A stretch of DNA of 64,000 bases from Actinopolyspora halophila DSM 43834 (GCF_000371785.1 NZ_AQUI01000002.1:1777276-1841275), one strand, 5' to 3'; counted from the first letter of the stretch, positions 36,263 to 45,706 are shown. Numbers and translations: made by a program. Notes: generated from the sequence alone by a model not told the origin.

Positions 36263-37378
36263 GTGCATTCTCCCGTGGTGAACGATCGTGCCGAACAGAC
36301 GGGTGGACCGCGTTACGGGTGGACCACAGGGGCGTGCGCCCTCGCCTCGACCGCGGCGGCCTACACCGCCCTGCTGACCGGAGGGTTCCCGGACCCGGTG
36401 CGGGTGAAGCTGCCGAAGGGCCACGAGCCCTCGTTCGCGCTGGCTCGGGAGCGGTTGGAGGAGGACCGGGCCACGGCCGGTGTGGTCAAGGACGCGGGCG
36501 ACGATCCCGACGTGACCCACGGGGCGGTGGTGGGGGTGACCGTCTCCCGCGGGGAGCCCCGCAGCGGGGTCACCTTCCGCGCGGGGACGGGAGTCGGGAC
36601 GATCACCAAACCCGGACTGCCGCTGCCCGTGGGCGAACCCGCCGTCAACCCCGTTCCGCGGCGGCTGATCGGCGAGCTCGTCGCGGAGATCGCCACGACC
36701 CACGGCGACAGCGGCGATCTGGTCGTGGAGGTTTCGGTGGAGGAGGGCGCTGAACTCGCCCGGCACACCTGGAACCCCCGTCTCGGGATCGTGGGTGGGT
36801 TGTCGATCCTGGGCACTACCGGGGTGGTGATTCCGTACTCGTGCTCGGCCTGGATCGACAGCATCCGCCGCGGAGTGGACGTGGCCCGCGCGGAAGGGCT
36901 GCGGCACGTGGCAGGCTGCACCGGCAGCACCTCGGAACGCACGGTGACCGAGCTCCACGGCCTACCGGAGGAGGCCCTGCTGGACATGGGCGACTTCGCG
37001 GGGGCGGTGCTGAAGTACCTGCGCAGACATCCGGTTCCCCGGCTGACCGTAGCCGGCGGGATCGGGAAGCTGGCCAAGCTGGCCGACGGTCACCTCGATC
37101 TGCACTCCAAGCGTTCGCAGGTGGACTTCGCGCGGCTGGCGAGGCTCGTCGAACGGGCGGGCGGCAGCGCGCGGCTGGCGGAGCGTGTGGCGGGGGCCAA
37201 CACGGCGCTGGACGCGCTCGAGGTCTCGGCGGAGGAGGACGTCGCGCTCGGCGACCTGGTCGCGCGGGGGGCGCGGGACGTCGCCCTGGCGACCCTGGAG
37301 GGCGCCCCCATCGAGGTGGAGATCGTCGTGATCGACCGCGCCGGGACGATCAAGGGGCGTTGCCCGCCCGGGGAATGA
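36263..37378 (+). CDS. cbiD: Cobalt-precorrin-5B C1-methyltransferase-type protein
   Basis: A 371-residue CbiD protein. The family signature YGWTTGACALASTAAAY (about residues 18-34), HGDSGDLVVEVSVEEGAELA, GLSILGTTGVVIPYS and GGIGKLAKLADGHLDLHS are all present. In the anaerobic pathway CbiD methylates C1 after ring contraction; in the aerobic route that job belongs to CobF, which is not in this window. It likely fills the C1 step in a hybrid pathway. The GTG start is uncertain; GTG at 36275 or 36278 would also work. Confidence 0.93.
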   Translation: MHSPVVNDRAEQTGGPRYGWTTGACALASTAAAYTALLTGGFPDPVRVKLPKGHEPSFALARERLEEDRATAGVVKDAGDDPDVTHGAVVGVTVSRGEPRSGVTFRAGTGVGTITKPGLPLPVGEPAVNPVPRRLIGELVAEIATTHGDSGDLVVEVSVEEGAELARHTWNPRLGIVGGLSILGTTGVVIPYSCSAWIDSIRRGVDVARAEGLRHVAGCTGSTSERTVTELHGLPEEALLDMGDFAGAVLKYLRRHPVPRLTVAGGIGKLAKLADGHLDLHSKRSQVDFARLARLVERAGGSARLAERVAGANTALDALEVSAEEDVALGDLVARGARDVALATLEGAPIEVEIVVIDRAGTIKGRCPPGE

Positions 37379-37414
37379 CCCACCTCGGGCAGCTCCCGCG
37401 CCCGGGAGCCCCCG

Positions 37415-38158
37415 TCAGCTCCGGCAGCGGTTCGCGGAGTAGAGGTGACTGTCCGGGAAGTGCCCCGCCGTGAGCACCTCGCCGACCACGACCACGGCGG
37501 TGCGCTCGATACCGGCGTCGCGGACCAGTCCGGCGACCTCGGACAGGCTCCCGCGCAGCACCGTCTCGTCCGCCCTGCTGGCCCCCGCGACCACGGCGAC
37601 CGGGCAGTCCGGACCGTAGTTGGGCTCGAGCTGTTCGACGAGCTCCTCGATCCTGTTCACGGCCAGGTGCAGCACCATCGTGGCCCCGCTGAGCCCCAGC
37701 GTGGCGAGGTCCTCGCCCTCCGGCATGGGGGTGGCCCTGGCCGCCGTTCTGGTCAGCAGCACCGTCTGCCCCACGCCGGGCACCGTGAACTCCCGGTTGA
37801 GGGCCGCGGCCGCGGCCGAGAACGCGGGAACGCCCGGCACCATCTCGTAGGCGACCCCGGCCTCGTCGAGCCTGCGCATCTGCTCGGCCACCGCGCTGAA
37901 CACGGAGGGGTCCCCGGAGTGCAGCCTGGCCACGTCGAGTCCGCGCCGCTGCGCGTCGAGGATCTCGGCGATGATCCCGTCGAGCGTCATGCGGGCCGTG
38001 TCGACCAGCCGAGCTCCCTCCGGGCAGTGCTCCAGCAGTTCCTCGGGCACGAGGCTTCCCGCGTACAGACACACCGAGCAGGAGGCTATGGTGTTCTGCC
38101 CGCGAACGGTGATGAGATCGGCCGCTCCCGGGCCGGCTCCGACGAAGTGAACGGTCAA
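37415..38158 (-). CDS. cobM: Precorrin-4 C11-methyltransferase (canonical copy)
   Basis: A 247-residue CobM. VHFVGAGPGAADLITVRG, LYAGSLVPEELL, LHSGDPSVFSAVAEQM, VPGVPAFSAAAAAL and TRTAARATPMPEGEDL are all canonical, unlike the tail-bearing paralogue at 19.3 kb. It methylates C11 of precorrin-4. The unusual TTG start overlaps the stop of cobL (TTGA), which is the best explanation for translational coupling; longer versions would extend into cobL without family similarity. Confidence 0.93.
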   Translation of the reverse strand: MTVHFVGAGPGAADLITVRGQNTIASCSVCLYAGSLVPEELLEHCPEGARLVDTARMTLDGIIAEILDAQRRGLDVARLHSGDPSVFSAVAEQMRRLDEAGVAYEMVPGVPAFSAAAAALNREFTVPGVGQTVLLTRTAARATPMPEGEDLATLGLSGATMVLHLAVNRIEELVEQLEPNYGPDCPVAVVAGASRADETVLRGSLSEVAGLVRDAGIERTAVVVVGEVLTAGHFPDSHLYSANRCRS

Positions 38159-39384
38159 GGCTTGGTCACCGCCCACTGGGTCACTCGCATGGCCGGACGC
38201 CAGGCGGTGAAACCGCCGATCGGGCCCGCCTGCTCGATACCGATCCGTACCAGTTCCCCGCCCATGCGGGAATACCACTCGATCACTGTCGACTCCGATT
38301 CCATCGTCACGGCATTGACCACGAGACGCCCGCCGCGCGGCAGCGCCTCCACGCAGCTCTCCAGCACACCGGGAACGCTCACTCCGCCGCCGACGAACAC
38401 TGCGTCCGGCTGCTCCAGCCCCCGCAGTCCCTCCGGGGCGGCTTCACGCACGATCCGCAGCGAACCGGCCCCGAGGGCGGCTGCGTTGTTCGCCGTGCGC
38501 GCGGCCCGCTCGGGGGCCCGCTCGACGGCGATCGCCCGGCAGGAGGCGGCGCTGCGCACCCATTCGACCGCGATGCTGCCCGATCCCGCTCCCACGTCCC
38601 ACAGCAGCTCACCGGGGCGTGGAGCCAGCCGCGCCAGCGTGCTCGCCCGGACGTCCCGCTTCGTGAGCTGGCCGTCGTGCTCGAACAGTTCCTCCGCCAG
38701 CCCAGGCGTCGAAGGCAACCGCCCTGTTCCGCGGTCGCTCGCGCACTCGACGGCGACGATGTTCAACGCCGCGGTGCTCGTCCGCAGTTGCGCGGCGGTG
38801 TCCCGGAGAACCCGTTCGTCCCGTCCGCCCAGGTTCTCCAGCACCGTCAGCTCACTGGGGCCGAAGCCGTGGGCGGTCAGCAGTTCGGCCACCGCGGCCG
38901 GAGTGGTTCCGTCGGAGCTGAGGACCAGGACGCGTTCGCCCGGCGCGAGTCCCGGCAGCAGGTTCTCGACCGGTCTTCCGACGAGGTTGACCACGCGGGC
39001 GTCCTGGGCGGGCCAGCCGAGCCGGGCGCAGGCCAGCGAAACCGAGGACGGTTGGGGGAAAACCTCGATCCGTTCCGGTCCGAGCAGTCCGGCCAGCGTG
39101 GTCCCGATGCCGTGGAACATCGGATCGCCGCTGGCCAGCACGCATGTCGAACGTCCGGCGTGTTCGGCCAGCAGGCCGGGCAGCGCGGGCAGCAGCGGGG
39201 ACGGCCAGGGCACCCGCTCACCGGTGGTCTCCGGAACCAGCGCGAGTTGCCTGTGGCTGCCCATGAGGACTTCGGCCGTTTCGACGGCGCGGCGTGCGGC
39301 GGGGGAGAGCCCTTCCCAGCCGTCGGCACCGATTCCCACGACGTGCACCCGATCGGGTTCGCCGCTCGCGGGCTCGTCGCTCAC
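38155..39384 (-). CDS. cobL: Precorrin-6Y C5,15-methyltransferase (decarboxylating), CbiE-CbiT fusion (canonical copy)
   Basis: A 409-residue CobL. The CbiE half has VVGIGADGWEGLSPAAR and LASGDPMFHGIGTTL; the CbiT half has LWDVGAGSGSIAVEWVR, FVGGGVSVPGVLE and VVNAVTMESE. It methylates C5 and C15 and removes the C12 acetate carboxyl. GTG at 39384 is chosen because GAGGAGG lies about 11 bases upstream; an in-frame GTG at 39471 would add 29 Pro/Glu-rich residues. It is followed directly by cobM with a 4-base overlap. Confidence 0.93.
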   Translation of the reverse strand: MSDEPASGEPDRVHVVGIGADGWEGLSPAARRAVETAEVLMGSHRQLALVPETTGERVPWPSPLLPALPGLLAEHAGRSTCVLASGDPMFHGIGTTLAGLLGPERIEVFPQPSSVSLACARLGWPAQDARVVNLVGRPVENLLPGLAPGERVLVLSSDGTTPAAVAELLTAHGFGPSELTVLENLGGRDERVLRDTAAQLRTSTAALNIVAVECASDRGTGRLPSTPGLAEELFEHDGQLTKRDVRASTLARLAPRPGELLWDVGAGSGSIAVEWVRSAASCRAIAVERAPERAARTANNAAALGAGSLRIVREAAPEGLRGLEQPDAVFVGGGVSVPGVLESCVEALPRGGRLVVNAVTMESESTVIEWYSRMGGELVRIGIEQAGPIGGFTAWRPAMRVTQWAVTKP

Positions 39385-39672
39385 GTTCGGCGCGCCTCCT
39401 CGGGGCTCGGGTGCGATGCGGGCGGTGCGTGGTTCCGGCGGAGATGTCTCGGCATCCGACGGATGACTCACCGCTGCCCGTGCGTTCGTCGGGTTCCGTG
39501 GCCTCCGTGTCCGGGGCGCGCCCTTCCCGTCGCGGTGTCCGGGACGGCTGAGCGGCGGCTTCGGCTCCGGAGAACGAACTCGGTCCGCCGAAGGCCGGAA
39601 CGTGAGCTCGTACTCTAGCGCATGCGTCGATCACGCGGGGGTGGTTGTCCCGCGGATGGGGGTGAGCTCACA

Positions 39673-40413
39673 TCAGTCGACCACGATCTGCAGACCGCGC
39701 GCTCCCGCGCGCTCACAGCGCATTCCGGCCCGTCCGGCGATCTCTTCCACGTCCTCGAGCCCGTCGGGCTCGCGTTCGGCCTTGGCCAGGGCTCTGGCCA
39801 ACCTGCCCTTGTGGGCCTTGTTGTGGTGACTGACGGCTTTGCGGGCTCCGGCGGAGTCCTCGGTCACCACCCGCACCTCGATGGCGTCCGGGAGTTTGGC
39901 CAGCGCCGCGTAAGCACCCGAGCGCAGATCCACGACGGGTTCCGGCTGTGCTCTGAGCAGCGGGGTCAGTTCGGGGCGCCACACGCCGCGCAGACCACCG
40001 ATCTCCGGCACGGTGGATCCGGCCGACAGGCGGTATGCCGGTACGGGGTCGCCTCCGCGCACCACTCCGAACAGCGCCGAGACCACGGCGAGCCTGGTGT
40101 CGGCGCGGGCGCGTTCCGCGTCGGAGAGGGAGCCGACGTCGAGCGCGTCGTAGAGCACCCCCGTGTAGCGCTCCAGGGCGGGCCTGGTCGGGGAGTCCCA
40201 GAGCGCGGCGTTGCGTTCGACCTCACCGGCCTGCCGTTCGGACAGCCCCAGGGCCGCGAGGCTCGCGGGCAGGTCCTTGCCGAGTTCCGCGAGTGCTCGG
40301 GCCAGCCGTTCCCGCGTGGGATTGAGCTCTTCGAAGGACAGGGTCTCCAGGCGCAGCGGTGGGCCGTCGCCTCCGCTCGACTTGGTCTCGGAGGGTGGCA
40401 ACAGTACGAGCAC
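39673..40413 (-). CDS. yaaA: YaaA family (UPF0246, peroxide stress/DNA-binding) protein
   Basis: A 246-residue YaaA/DUF328 protein. Family features include the N-terminal VLLPPSETKSSGG, ALFGVVRGGDPVPAYRLS, VDLRSGAYAAL and HHNKAHKGRLARALA. E. coli YaaA limits Fenton damage during peroxide stress and has been reported to bind DNA; function here is inferred from family. The GTG start gives the usual family N-terminus. It is a single gene downstream of nothing on its strand. Confidence 0.9.
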   Translation of the reverse strand: MLVLLPPSETKSSGGDGPPLRLETLSFEELNPTRERLARALAELGKDLPASLAALGLSERQAGEVERNAALWDSPTRPALERYTGVLYDALDVGSLSDAERARADTRLAVVSALFGVVRGGDPVPAYRLSAGSTVPEIGGLRGVWRPELTPLLRAQPEPVVDLRSGAYAALAKLPDAIEVRVVTEDSAGARKAVSHHNKAHKGRLARALAKAEREPDGLEDVEEIAGRAGMRCERAGARGLQIVVD

Positions 40414-40539
40414 GTGACGTGAGCCTAGGGGGTCGGCGGCTCGGCTCGCTTGGTGGGGCGGCCGAGTCCGGCTCCCACCCGGCTCGTCGGGCGAACCGAC
40501 CCGCGTGATCTCCGGGACGAGTCGTTCCGAGCGGAGCAG

Positions 40540-40806
40540 TCAGGAGGAACCGCCGTCCAGCGGAGCCTCGGACGGGAAGTCCGGTATCTGTTCGTGCACG
40601 AGTTTCTCCCAGCAGTCCGGGCAGGTCGGGTGAAGCAGCCACTCGGTGGAACTCACGGGTGCCGGGTCGATGGACAAACCGCACAGGGTGTCCTTCGCGC
40701 GCCAGCCGGTTCCGGGAGCGTTTCCGTGGAAGACGTGGCGCTTCCCGTCGAATCTCCGCACCGGGTGCCAGAATCGTGTTCGGTTCTCGTGGTCCTCGGG
40801 GTGCAT
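40540..40806 (-). CDS. Small probable zinc-binding protein
   Basis: An 88-residue protein with FWHPV near the start, His24, Cys42-Gly (LCG), and a C-terminal HPTCPDCWEKL (Cys62, Cys65). A layout of upstream His, CG, then CxxCW is shared, from memory, by small uncharacterised zinc-finger-type proteins common in Pseudonocardiales. Zn binding by His/Cys/Cys/Cys is inferred. The ATG at 40806 is preferred over a start 33 bases upstream. Function is unknown; no operon partner is close. Confidence 0.65.
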   Translation of the reverse strand: MHPEDHENRTRFWHPVRRFDGKRHVFHGNAPGTGWRAKDTLCGLSIDPAPVSSTEWLLHPTCPDCWEKLVHEQIPDFPSEAPLDGGSS

Positions 40807-41021
40807 TTCCGTCCGTTTTCCATGACGCGGTCGTCGCACCCCAATTGAGCCATATCCGTCCGCGGTCGGCCGAACCGCGCGGTTCGTCTCCCCCGAACGG
40901 GAGCCTGCGAGGATGTGCCGGCCGGGGTCCTGACGGTGGTGCGGCCGGAGCGGGGGACAGGATGTCGTGGCCGTGCGCCCCCGGCACGGGAGTCACTGAT
41001 ATCGCCGTTCGTATGACCAGC

Positions 41022-41027
41022 TAGGCT
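41022..41027 (+). promoter_or_regulatory. Probable -10 element for proS
   Basis: TAGGCT lies about 49 bases before the proS GTG, giving a 5' UTR of about 40 nt that contains GGAG. A clear -35 is not seen. Confidence 0.35.
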
Positions 41028-41075
41028 TTCCGGCAATACGCGAGGAAAGCGCGAGGCGTAAAGGAGCGCGCAGCC

Positions 41076-42824
41076 GTGATCACGAGGATGTCGACGTTGT
41101 TCCTGCGTACCCTGCGGGAGGATCCGGCGGATGCGGAGGTGCCGAGTCACCGTCTGCTGGTGCGCGCCGGATACGTGCGTCGGGTAGCGCCGGGCATCTA
41201 CTCCTGGCTGCCGCTCGGATTGCGCGTGCTGCGCAACATCGAGCAGGCGGTGCGCGCGGAAATGGACGCCATCGGTGGCCAGGAGATCCATCTGCCCGCC
41301 CTGCTCCCGAAGGAGCCCTACGAGGCCACCGGGCGTTGGACCGAGTACGGCCCGAACATGTTCCGCCTCAAGGACAGGAAGAAGGCCGACTATCTGCTCG
41401 GCCCGACCCACGAGGAGCTGTTCGCGCAGACCGTCAAGGGCGAGTACAACTCCTACCGCGATTTCCCCGTCATCCTCTACCAGGTCCAGACGAAGTACCG
41501 CGACGAGGAACGTCCCCGGGCGGGGATCCTGCGTGGCAGGGAGTTCGTCATGAAGGACTCGTACTCCTTCGATCTGGACGACGAGCAGCTCGGGAACTCC
41601 TATCAGCTGCACCGGGACGCCTACACGAGGCTCTTCGACCGACTCGGACTGCGTTATACCGTCGTGGCGGCCACTTCGGGCGCGATGGGGGGGTCGGCAT
41701 CCGAGGAGTTCCTCGCGGAGTGCTCCACCGGAGAGGACACCTTCGTCCGCAGCAGCGAGTCCGGTTACGCGGCCAACGTCGAGGCCGTGACCACTCCGCC
41801 CGCCCCCGAGCTGCCCGTGGAAGGGCGTCCGCAGGCAGAAGTGCACCACACCCCGGACACCCCGACCATCGAGAGTCTCGTGGATTTCCTGAACGGCGCG
41901 GAGTCGGGAAGGAAGTTCACGGCGGCGGACACGCTGAAGAACGTGCTGGTCAAGACGCGGCAACCGGGAGCGGAGGAGTGGACGCTGCTCGCGGTGGGCC
42001 TGCCCGGCGACCGCGAGGTGGACACGAAACGGCTGGAAGCCGCGCTGGAACCGACCGAGGTCGCCCTTGTCGACGACGCCGATTTCGCGGCCAACCCGTT
42101 CCTGGTGAAGGGGTACGTGGGCCCCAAGGCCCTGCAGGACAACGGGGTGCGTTATCTCGTCGACCCGCGGGTGTCGAACGGGACCGCCTGGGTAACCGGT
42201 GCGGACAAGTCCGACCACCACGTCGTCGACCTGGTGTGCGGCCGTGACTTCACCCCGGACGGCACGATCGAGGCAGCCGAGGTGCGTGAGGGGGACCCCT
42301 CCCCCGACGGGCACGGTGTTCTCCAGGCAGCGCGGGGAATCGAGATCGGGCACATCTTCCAGCTCGGGCGCAAGTACACCGACGCGATCTCCCTGGACGC
42401 GCTCGGACAGGACGGCAAACCCAAACGGGTGACCATGGGGTCCTACGGAGTGGGGGTCTCCCGGCTGGTCGCGGCGATCGCCGAGCAGCACCACGACGAG
42501 CTCGGGTTGGTCTGGCCGCGTGCGGTAGCTCCGGCCGATGTGCACGTGGTGATCGCGGGCAAGGACGAGAGTCTCGGCACCGAGGCGGAACGGATCTCGG
42601 CTGAACTGGACGACGCGGGCGTCGGGGTGATCCTCGACGACCGGAACGTCTCACCCGGGGTGAAGTTCGCCGACGCGGAGCTGGTCGGCGTCCCCACGAT
42701 CCTGGTGGTCGGCAAAGGACTGTCCAGGGGCGTGGTCGAGCTCAAGGACCGTGCGGCCGGGGAGCGGACCGAGGTGGCCGCCGACGAGGTGGTCGATCGC
42801 CTCGTCGAGCTGGTGCGGAGCTGA
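41076..42824 (+). CDS. proS: Prolyl-tRNA synthetase (bacterial type)
   Basis: A 582-residue class II synthetase. Motif 1 region [20 protein letters not shown], motif 2 [21 protein letters not shown] (split by a short loop) and motif 3 [13 protein letters not shown] are present, as is the YbaK-like editing insertion (about residues 225-385). A C-terminal anticodon-binding domain follows ([10 protein letters not shown]...). It charges tRNA-Pro in the cytosol. The GTG start has AAAGGAG upstream. Length is typical for ProS with the editing domain. Two hairpins follow its stop. Confidence 0.97.
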   Translation: MITRMSTLFLRTLREDPADAEVPSHRLLVRAGYVRRVAPGIYSWLPLGLRVLRNIEQAVRAEMDAIGGQEIHLPALLPKEPYEATGRWTEYGPNMFRLKDRKKADYLLGPTHEELFAQTVKGEYNSYRDFPVILYQVQTKYRDEERPRAGILRGREFVMKDSYSFDLDDEQLGNSYQLHRDAYTRLFDRLGLRYTVVAATSGAMGGSASEEFLAECSTGEDTFVRSSESGYAANVEAVTTPPAPELPVEGRPQAEVHHTPDTPTIESLVDFLNGAESGRKFTAADTLKNVLVKTRQPGAEEWTLLAVGLPGDREVDTKRLEAALEPTEVALVDDADFAANPFLVKGYVGPKALQDNGVRYLVDPRVSNGTAWVTGADKSDHHVVDLVCGRDFTPDGTIEAAEVREGDPSPDGHGVLQAARGIEIGHIFQLGRKYTDAISLDALGQDGKPKRVTMGSYGVGVSRLVAAIAEQHHDELGLVWPRAVAPADVHVVIAGKDESLGTEAERISAELDDAGVGVILDDRNVSPGVKFADAELVGVPTILVVGKGLSRGVVELKDRAAGERTEVAADEVVDRLVELVRS

Positions 42825-42843
42825 AACGACGACCGCCGTCGAC

Positions 42844-42886
42844 GGGAGACGTTCGCCTCTCCCGAACGGTTCCCGCCGACGGGAAC
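42844..42886. terminator. Paired hairpins between convergent proS and a membrane-protein gene
   Basis: GGGAGA/TCTCCC (42844-42849 / 42858-42863) and GTTCCCG/CGGGAAC (42869-42875 / 42880-42886) form two small stems in a 140-base convergent spacer. They could end transcription from either side. Confidence 0.4.
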
Positions 42887-42964
42887 GGCTTACGGTCCCA
42901 CCCGGCTCCCGGCGAGGTGGCCGCCGCGCTCACCGGCGGGGAACCGCAGTGGATCGACTGAGGT

Positions 42965-43933
42965 TCATCGAACGGGACGCGCGCTGTCCAGCACGCGCGG
43001 TACGGTCCGCTCCCCGGCAGCCGACGGCGAGGAGGCCGGACGTTCGCTGTCCGCGCTGACCACCAGCACGACGTAACTGCTCTCCGCCTGAACGACCAGA
43101 GTGGAGATTTCGGCCTCGGTGGGCAGGCACCGTGATGTCTCCGGCATTTTCACGGTTCCGGAGATCCGGACGGCTTCGAAGCCCTCGACGTCGGCATCGC
43201 GCGCTTCCTCGGCGCTGACGGAAACCTCTTCGGCGTTGCCGCCTGCGGTGTAGAAATGACGGCCGGACCGCCGGAGGAACTTCTCCGCCGTTTCGGACAT
43301 GCTTCTGTCCGGTTTCACCGTGGTGCTGATGGCACGTCCGCCCACGGCCTTCTTCCCACCGCAGTCGTAGTAGGGGCCGTCGACCAGGCCGTGGAAGTCG
43401 ATGTCGCCGAGAGAGGGGATGGAATACTCCCGCTCGGAGTCCAACACGTTCCAGTTCTCGGGAACGTCGTAAGCGAGTTGACTCTCGGAGTTGTAGCCGA
43501 CCTGCCAGCCTTCGATCCGCGGTTCGGGCGCTCCGGGGGGCGTCCAGGTCGGTGAGGTGGTGCGGTTGCCCGCACCCGTGGCCTCCTGTCCCGCCGGCTC
43601 CGCGGTCCCGTAGTAAATGCCCAGTCCTACCGCGCTTCCGAGCAGGACGACCACGAGAACGAGGACACCGATTACTCCCCAGTTCGTTTTGCCGGGGGGC
43701 TTGCCGCCGCCTGCCGGTTCCTCGAAAGTTCCGAAACCACGGTAGACGGACCCGCTCGGCGAGTCGGGCCGTGATGGATCGGTCTGCCAGCCGTACGGGC
43801 TGGAGTGCCCTCCTGCCGACCATCCGCCTGCAGGGGCGCTCGGGTTCGAGGGCCACTGTGGAGGTTGCCCGCCCTGCGGACCGAATCCGGCTCGGCCGGG
43901 TGTGCTGTCGTGCCCACCGGATTGCTGTGTCAC
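42965..43933 (-). CDS. Single-pass membrane protein with Pro/Gly-rich cytoplasmic N-terminus
   Basis: A 322-residue protein. Residues 1-82 are rich in Gly, Pro, Ser and Gln; a transmembrane helix spans about 85-107 (VIGVLVLVVVLLGSAVGLGI). The remaining about 215 residues form an extracytoplasmic domain with two spaced Cys (YYDCGG and SRCLP) likely joined by a disulphide. This layout is common in actinobacterial cell-envelope proteins (DUF8017-like); no function is known. It converges with proS and is divergent from nothing close. A second protein of similar layout is at 45.7 kb. Confidence 0.75.
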   Translation of the reverse strand: MTQQSGGHDSTPGRAGFGPQGGQPPQWPSNPSAPAGGWSAGGHSSPYGWQTDPSRPDSPSGSVYRGFGTFEEPAGGGKPPGKTNWGVIGVLVLVVVLLGSAVGLGIYYGTAEPAGQEATGAGNRTTSPTWTPPGAPEPRIEGWQVGYNSESQLAYDVPENWNVLDSEREYSIPSLGDIDFHGLVDGPYYDCGGKKAVGGRAISTTVKPDRSMSETAEKFLRRSGRHFYTAGGNAEEVSVSAEEARDADVEGFEAVRISGTVKMPETSRCLPTEAEISTLVVQAESSYVVLVVSADSERPASSPSAAGERTVPRVLDSARPVR

Positions 43934-43987
43934 GATCTCGAGATTACCGGCCGCGTGCGGACACGTGGCGGCAGGCGGTTCAACGGA

Positions 43988-44398
43988 TCACCCGGCGAGG
44001 AAACTCAGTCGGACCCGGCGCACCTGGTTGTCGGTGTTGGTGTCCACCAGGCACACGGACTGCCAGGTTCCCAGGGCCATGCTTCCGCCGAGCACCGGAA
44101 CCGAGACGTGGGGTGGTACCAGGGCCGGAAGCACGTGGTCCCTGCCGTGCCCGGGGGAACCGTGCCGGTGTCGCCAGCGATCGTCGGCGGGGAGCAGGTC
44201 CCGCAGGGTGGCGAGCAGGTCCTCGTCACTGCCCGCGCCCGTTTCCAGCACCGCTATGCCCGCGGTGGCGTGCGGTACCCACAGGTGCAGGAGACCTTCG
44301 TCGCCGTTCACACCGCGCAGGAACTTCGCACATTCCGTGTTGAGGTCGCGGACGACCTCGCGGTCGCCGGTGCGCATCTCGATTTCCTCACTGTGCAT
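43988..44398 (-). CDS. YjbQ/UPF0047 family protein (secondary thiamine-phosphate synthase enzyme)
   Basis: A 136-residue member of the YjbQ family. Characteristic are LLHLWVPHATAGIAVLETG, the HRHGSPGHGRDHVLPAL segment rich in metal-ligand His, and SMALGTWQSVCLVD. E. coli YjbQ has weak thiamine phosphate synthase activity; the physiological role is unclear. A TAGACT hexamer ends 8 bases before the ATG on this strand, so the message is probably leaderless. Divergent from the class V aminotransferase. Confidence 0.9.
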   Translation of the reverse strand: MHSEEIEMRTGDREVVRDLNTECAKFLRGVNGDEGLLHLWVPHATAGIAVLETGAGSDEDLLATLRDLLPADDRWRHRHGSPGHGRDHVLPALVPPHVSVPVLGGSMALGTWQSVCLVDTNTDNQVRRVRLSFLAG

Positions 44399-44412
44399 GC
44401 TTCCCGAGTCTA
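44398..44412 (-). promoter_or_regulatory. Probable leaderless -10 element of the YjbQ-type gene
   Basis: On the minus strand TAGACT (44412-44407) is followed by 8 bases and the ATG. Confidence 0.45.
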
Positions 44413-44610
44413 GGAGGGGAAGCGTGGTGATGCGCAGCACGAGGTGAATCCGTTGCCGTCCCGGAGGTCGCGGGGTGGTTTGCTCGGCGGTGCGGGTGGG
44501 GCGAACCTCAGTCGGCGGTGCCGACTGCGCAGCTGGGTGACAAGCGGCTGCGCCGCTCGGCCGAGGACCGGACCCGCCGAGTAGGTACTCTCCCGAACCG
44601 CGCGGGCACT

Positions 44611-44624
44611 TAGGATCTCGCTCA
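44611..44624 (+). promoter_or_regulatory. Leaderless -10 element of the class V aminotransferase gene
   Basis: TAGGAT (44611-44616), 7 bases, then ATG. No Shine-Dalgarno sequence. Confidence 0.55.
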
Positions 44625-45676
44625 TGCGAGAAGCCTTCGGTGCGAGCTTCGGGGTGGACCCCGGATACCTGAACACGGCCGGCATCGGGGTTCCCCCGGA
44701 TTTCGTGGCCGACACCCTGCACGAAGCGATCACTCGCTGGGGCGAGGGGCGGATCGCGGCCGCCGAGTTCGACGGGCCCGTCGCGCGTGCGAAGGAGGGG
44801 TTCGCCGATCTCGCAGGGGTGCCGAGCGACCGCGTGACGGCGGGGAGCTCGGTCTCCCAGCTGGTCGGGACGGTGGCAGCGGGGGTTCCCGCGGGCAGCA
44901 GCGTGCTGGTGGTCGAACGGGAGTTCACCAGTGTGACCTTCCCCTTCGCGGTGCAGCGTGACCGGGGAGTCCGGGTCACCGAGGTCCCGCCGGAGCGGCT
45001 GCTCGAAGCCGTACCCGAGCACGACCTCGTGGCCGTCAGCCTGGTGCAGTCCGCCGACGGAAGGGTGTTCCGTCCGGAGGAGCTGCGTGCCGTCGCCGAG
45101 CAGCACGGTGTCCGGGTGTTGCTGGACGTCAGCCAGGCGGCCGGGTGGATGCCGTTGGAGCTGGAGTGGGCGGAGTGGATCGTGGGATGCGGCTACAAGT
45201 GGTTGATGACCCCCCGCGGGGCGGCCTGGCTCGCGACACGTCCCGAGGTGCTGGAGATCCCGCGAGCCCACGGTGCGAACTGGTACGCGGGTCGGTCCCC
45301 CTGGAACGACCTTTACGGGCTGCCGCTGCGGCTGGCCGAAGGGGCCGGGGCGTTCGACGCTTCCCCGGACTGGTTCGCCCAGTTGGGGGCGGCGGCCGCG
45401 CTCGACTGGCTGAAGACCGTCGACCTCTCCTCCGTTCGTGAACACTGCCTGGAACTGGCCGGGGCGCTGTGCGCCGAACTGGAGGTGTCCCCACCCGAGT
45501 CCCCGATAGTCTCGCTGGACGCGGCCGGCGCCGTGTCGGAGTTGCGTGCCGCCGGGGTGCGCTGTACGGCACGGGACGGCAGGCTGCGACTGGCTTTCCA
45601 CCTGTACAACACGGAGACCGACGTCCGGCTCGTCTCGGACGCGCTGCGGCGGAATTCTTCCGCTCCGTTGCGGTGA
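44624..45676 (+). CDS. Class V aminotransferase-family PLP enzyme
   Basis: A 350-residue fold-type I PLP protein related to cysteine desulfurase/kynureninase-type class V enzymes. LLDVSQAAGWMPLEL provides the Asp and His/Gln-equivalent positions (Gln replaces the usual His stacking residue), and the Schiff-base Lys is in GCGYKWLMTPRG. YLNTAGIGVPP opens the protein as in other class V members. Substrate cannot be predicted. The start is fixed by the leaderless -10 box. Shorter than typical class V enzymes (about 380-400). Confidence 0.85.
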   Translation: MREAFGASFGVDPGYLNTAGIGVPPDFVADTLHEAITRWGEGRIAAAEFDGPVARAKEGFADLAGVPSDRVTAGSSVSQLVGTVAAGVPAGSSVLVVEREFTSVTFPFAVQRDRGVRVTEVPPERLLEAVPEHDLVAVSLVQSADGRVFRPEELRAVAEQHGVRVLLDVSQAAGWMPLELEWAEWIVGCGYKWLMTPRGAAWLATRPEVLEIPRAHGANWYAGRSPWNDLYGLPLRLAEGAGAFDASPDWFAQLGAAAALDWLKTVDLSSVREHCLELAGALCAELEVSPPESPIVSLDAAGAVSELRAAGVRCTARDGRLRLAFHLYNTETDVRLVSDALRRNSSAPLR

Positions 45677-45706
45677 TGTGCTGTTCTCCACCCGAGCGTT
45701 ACCCGC

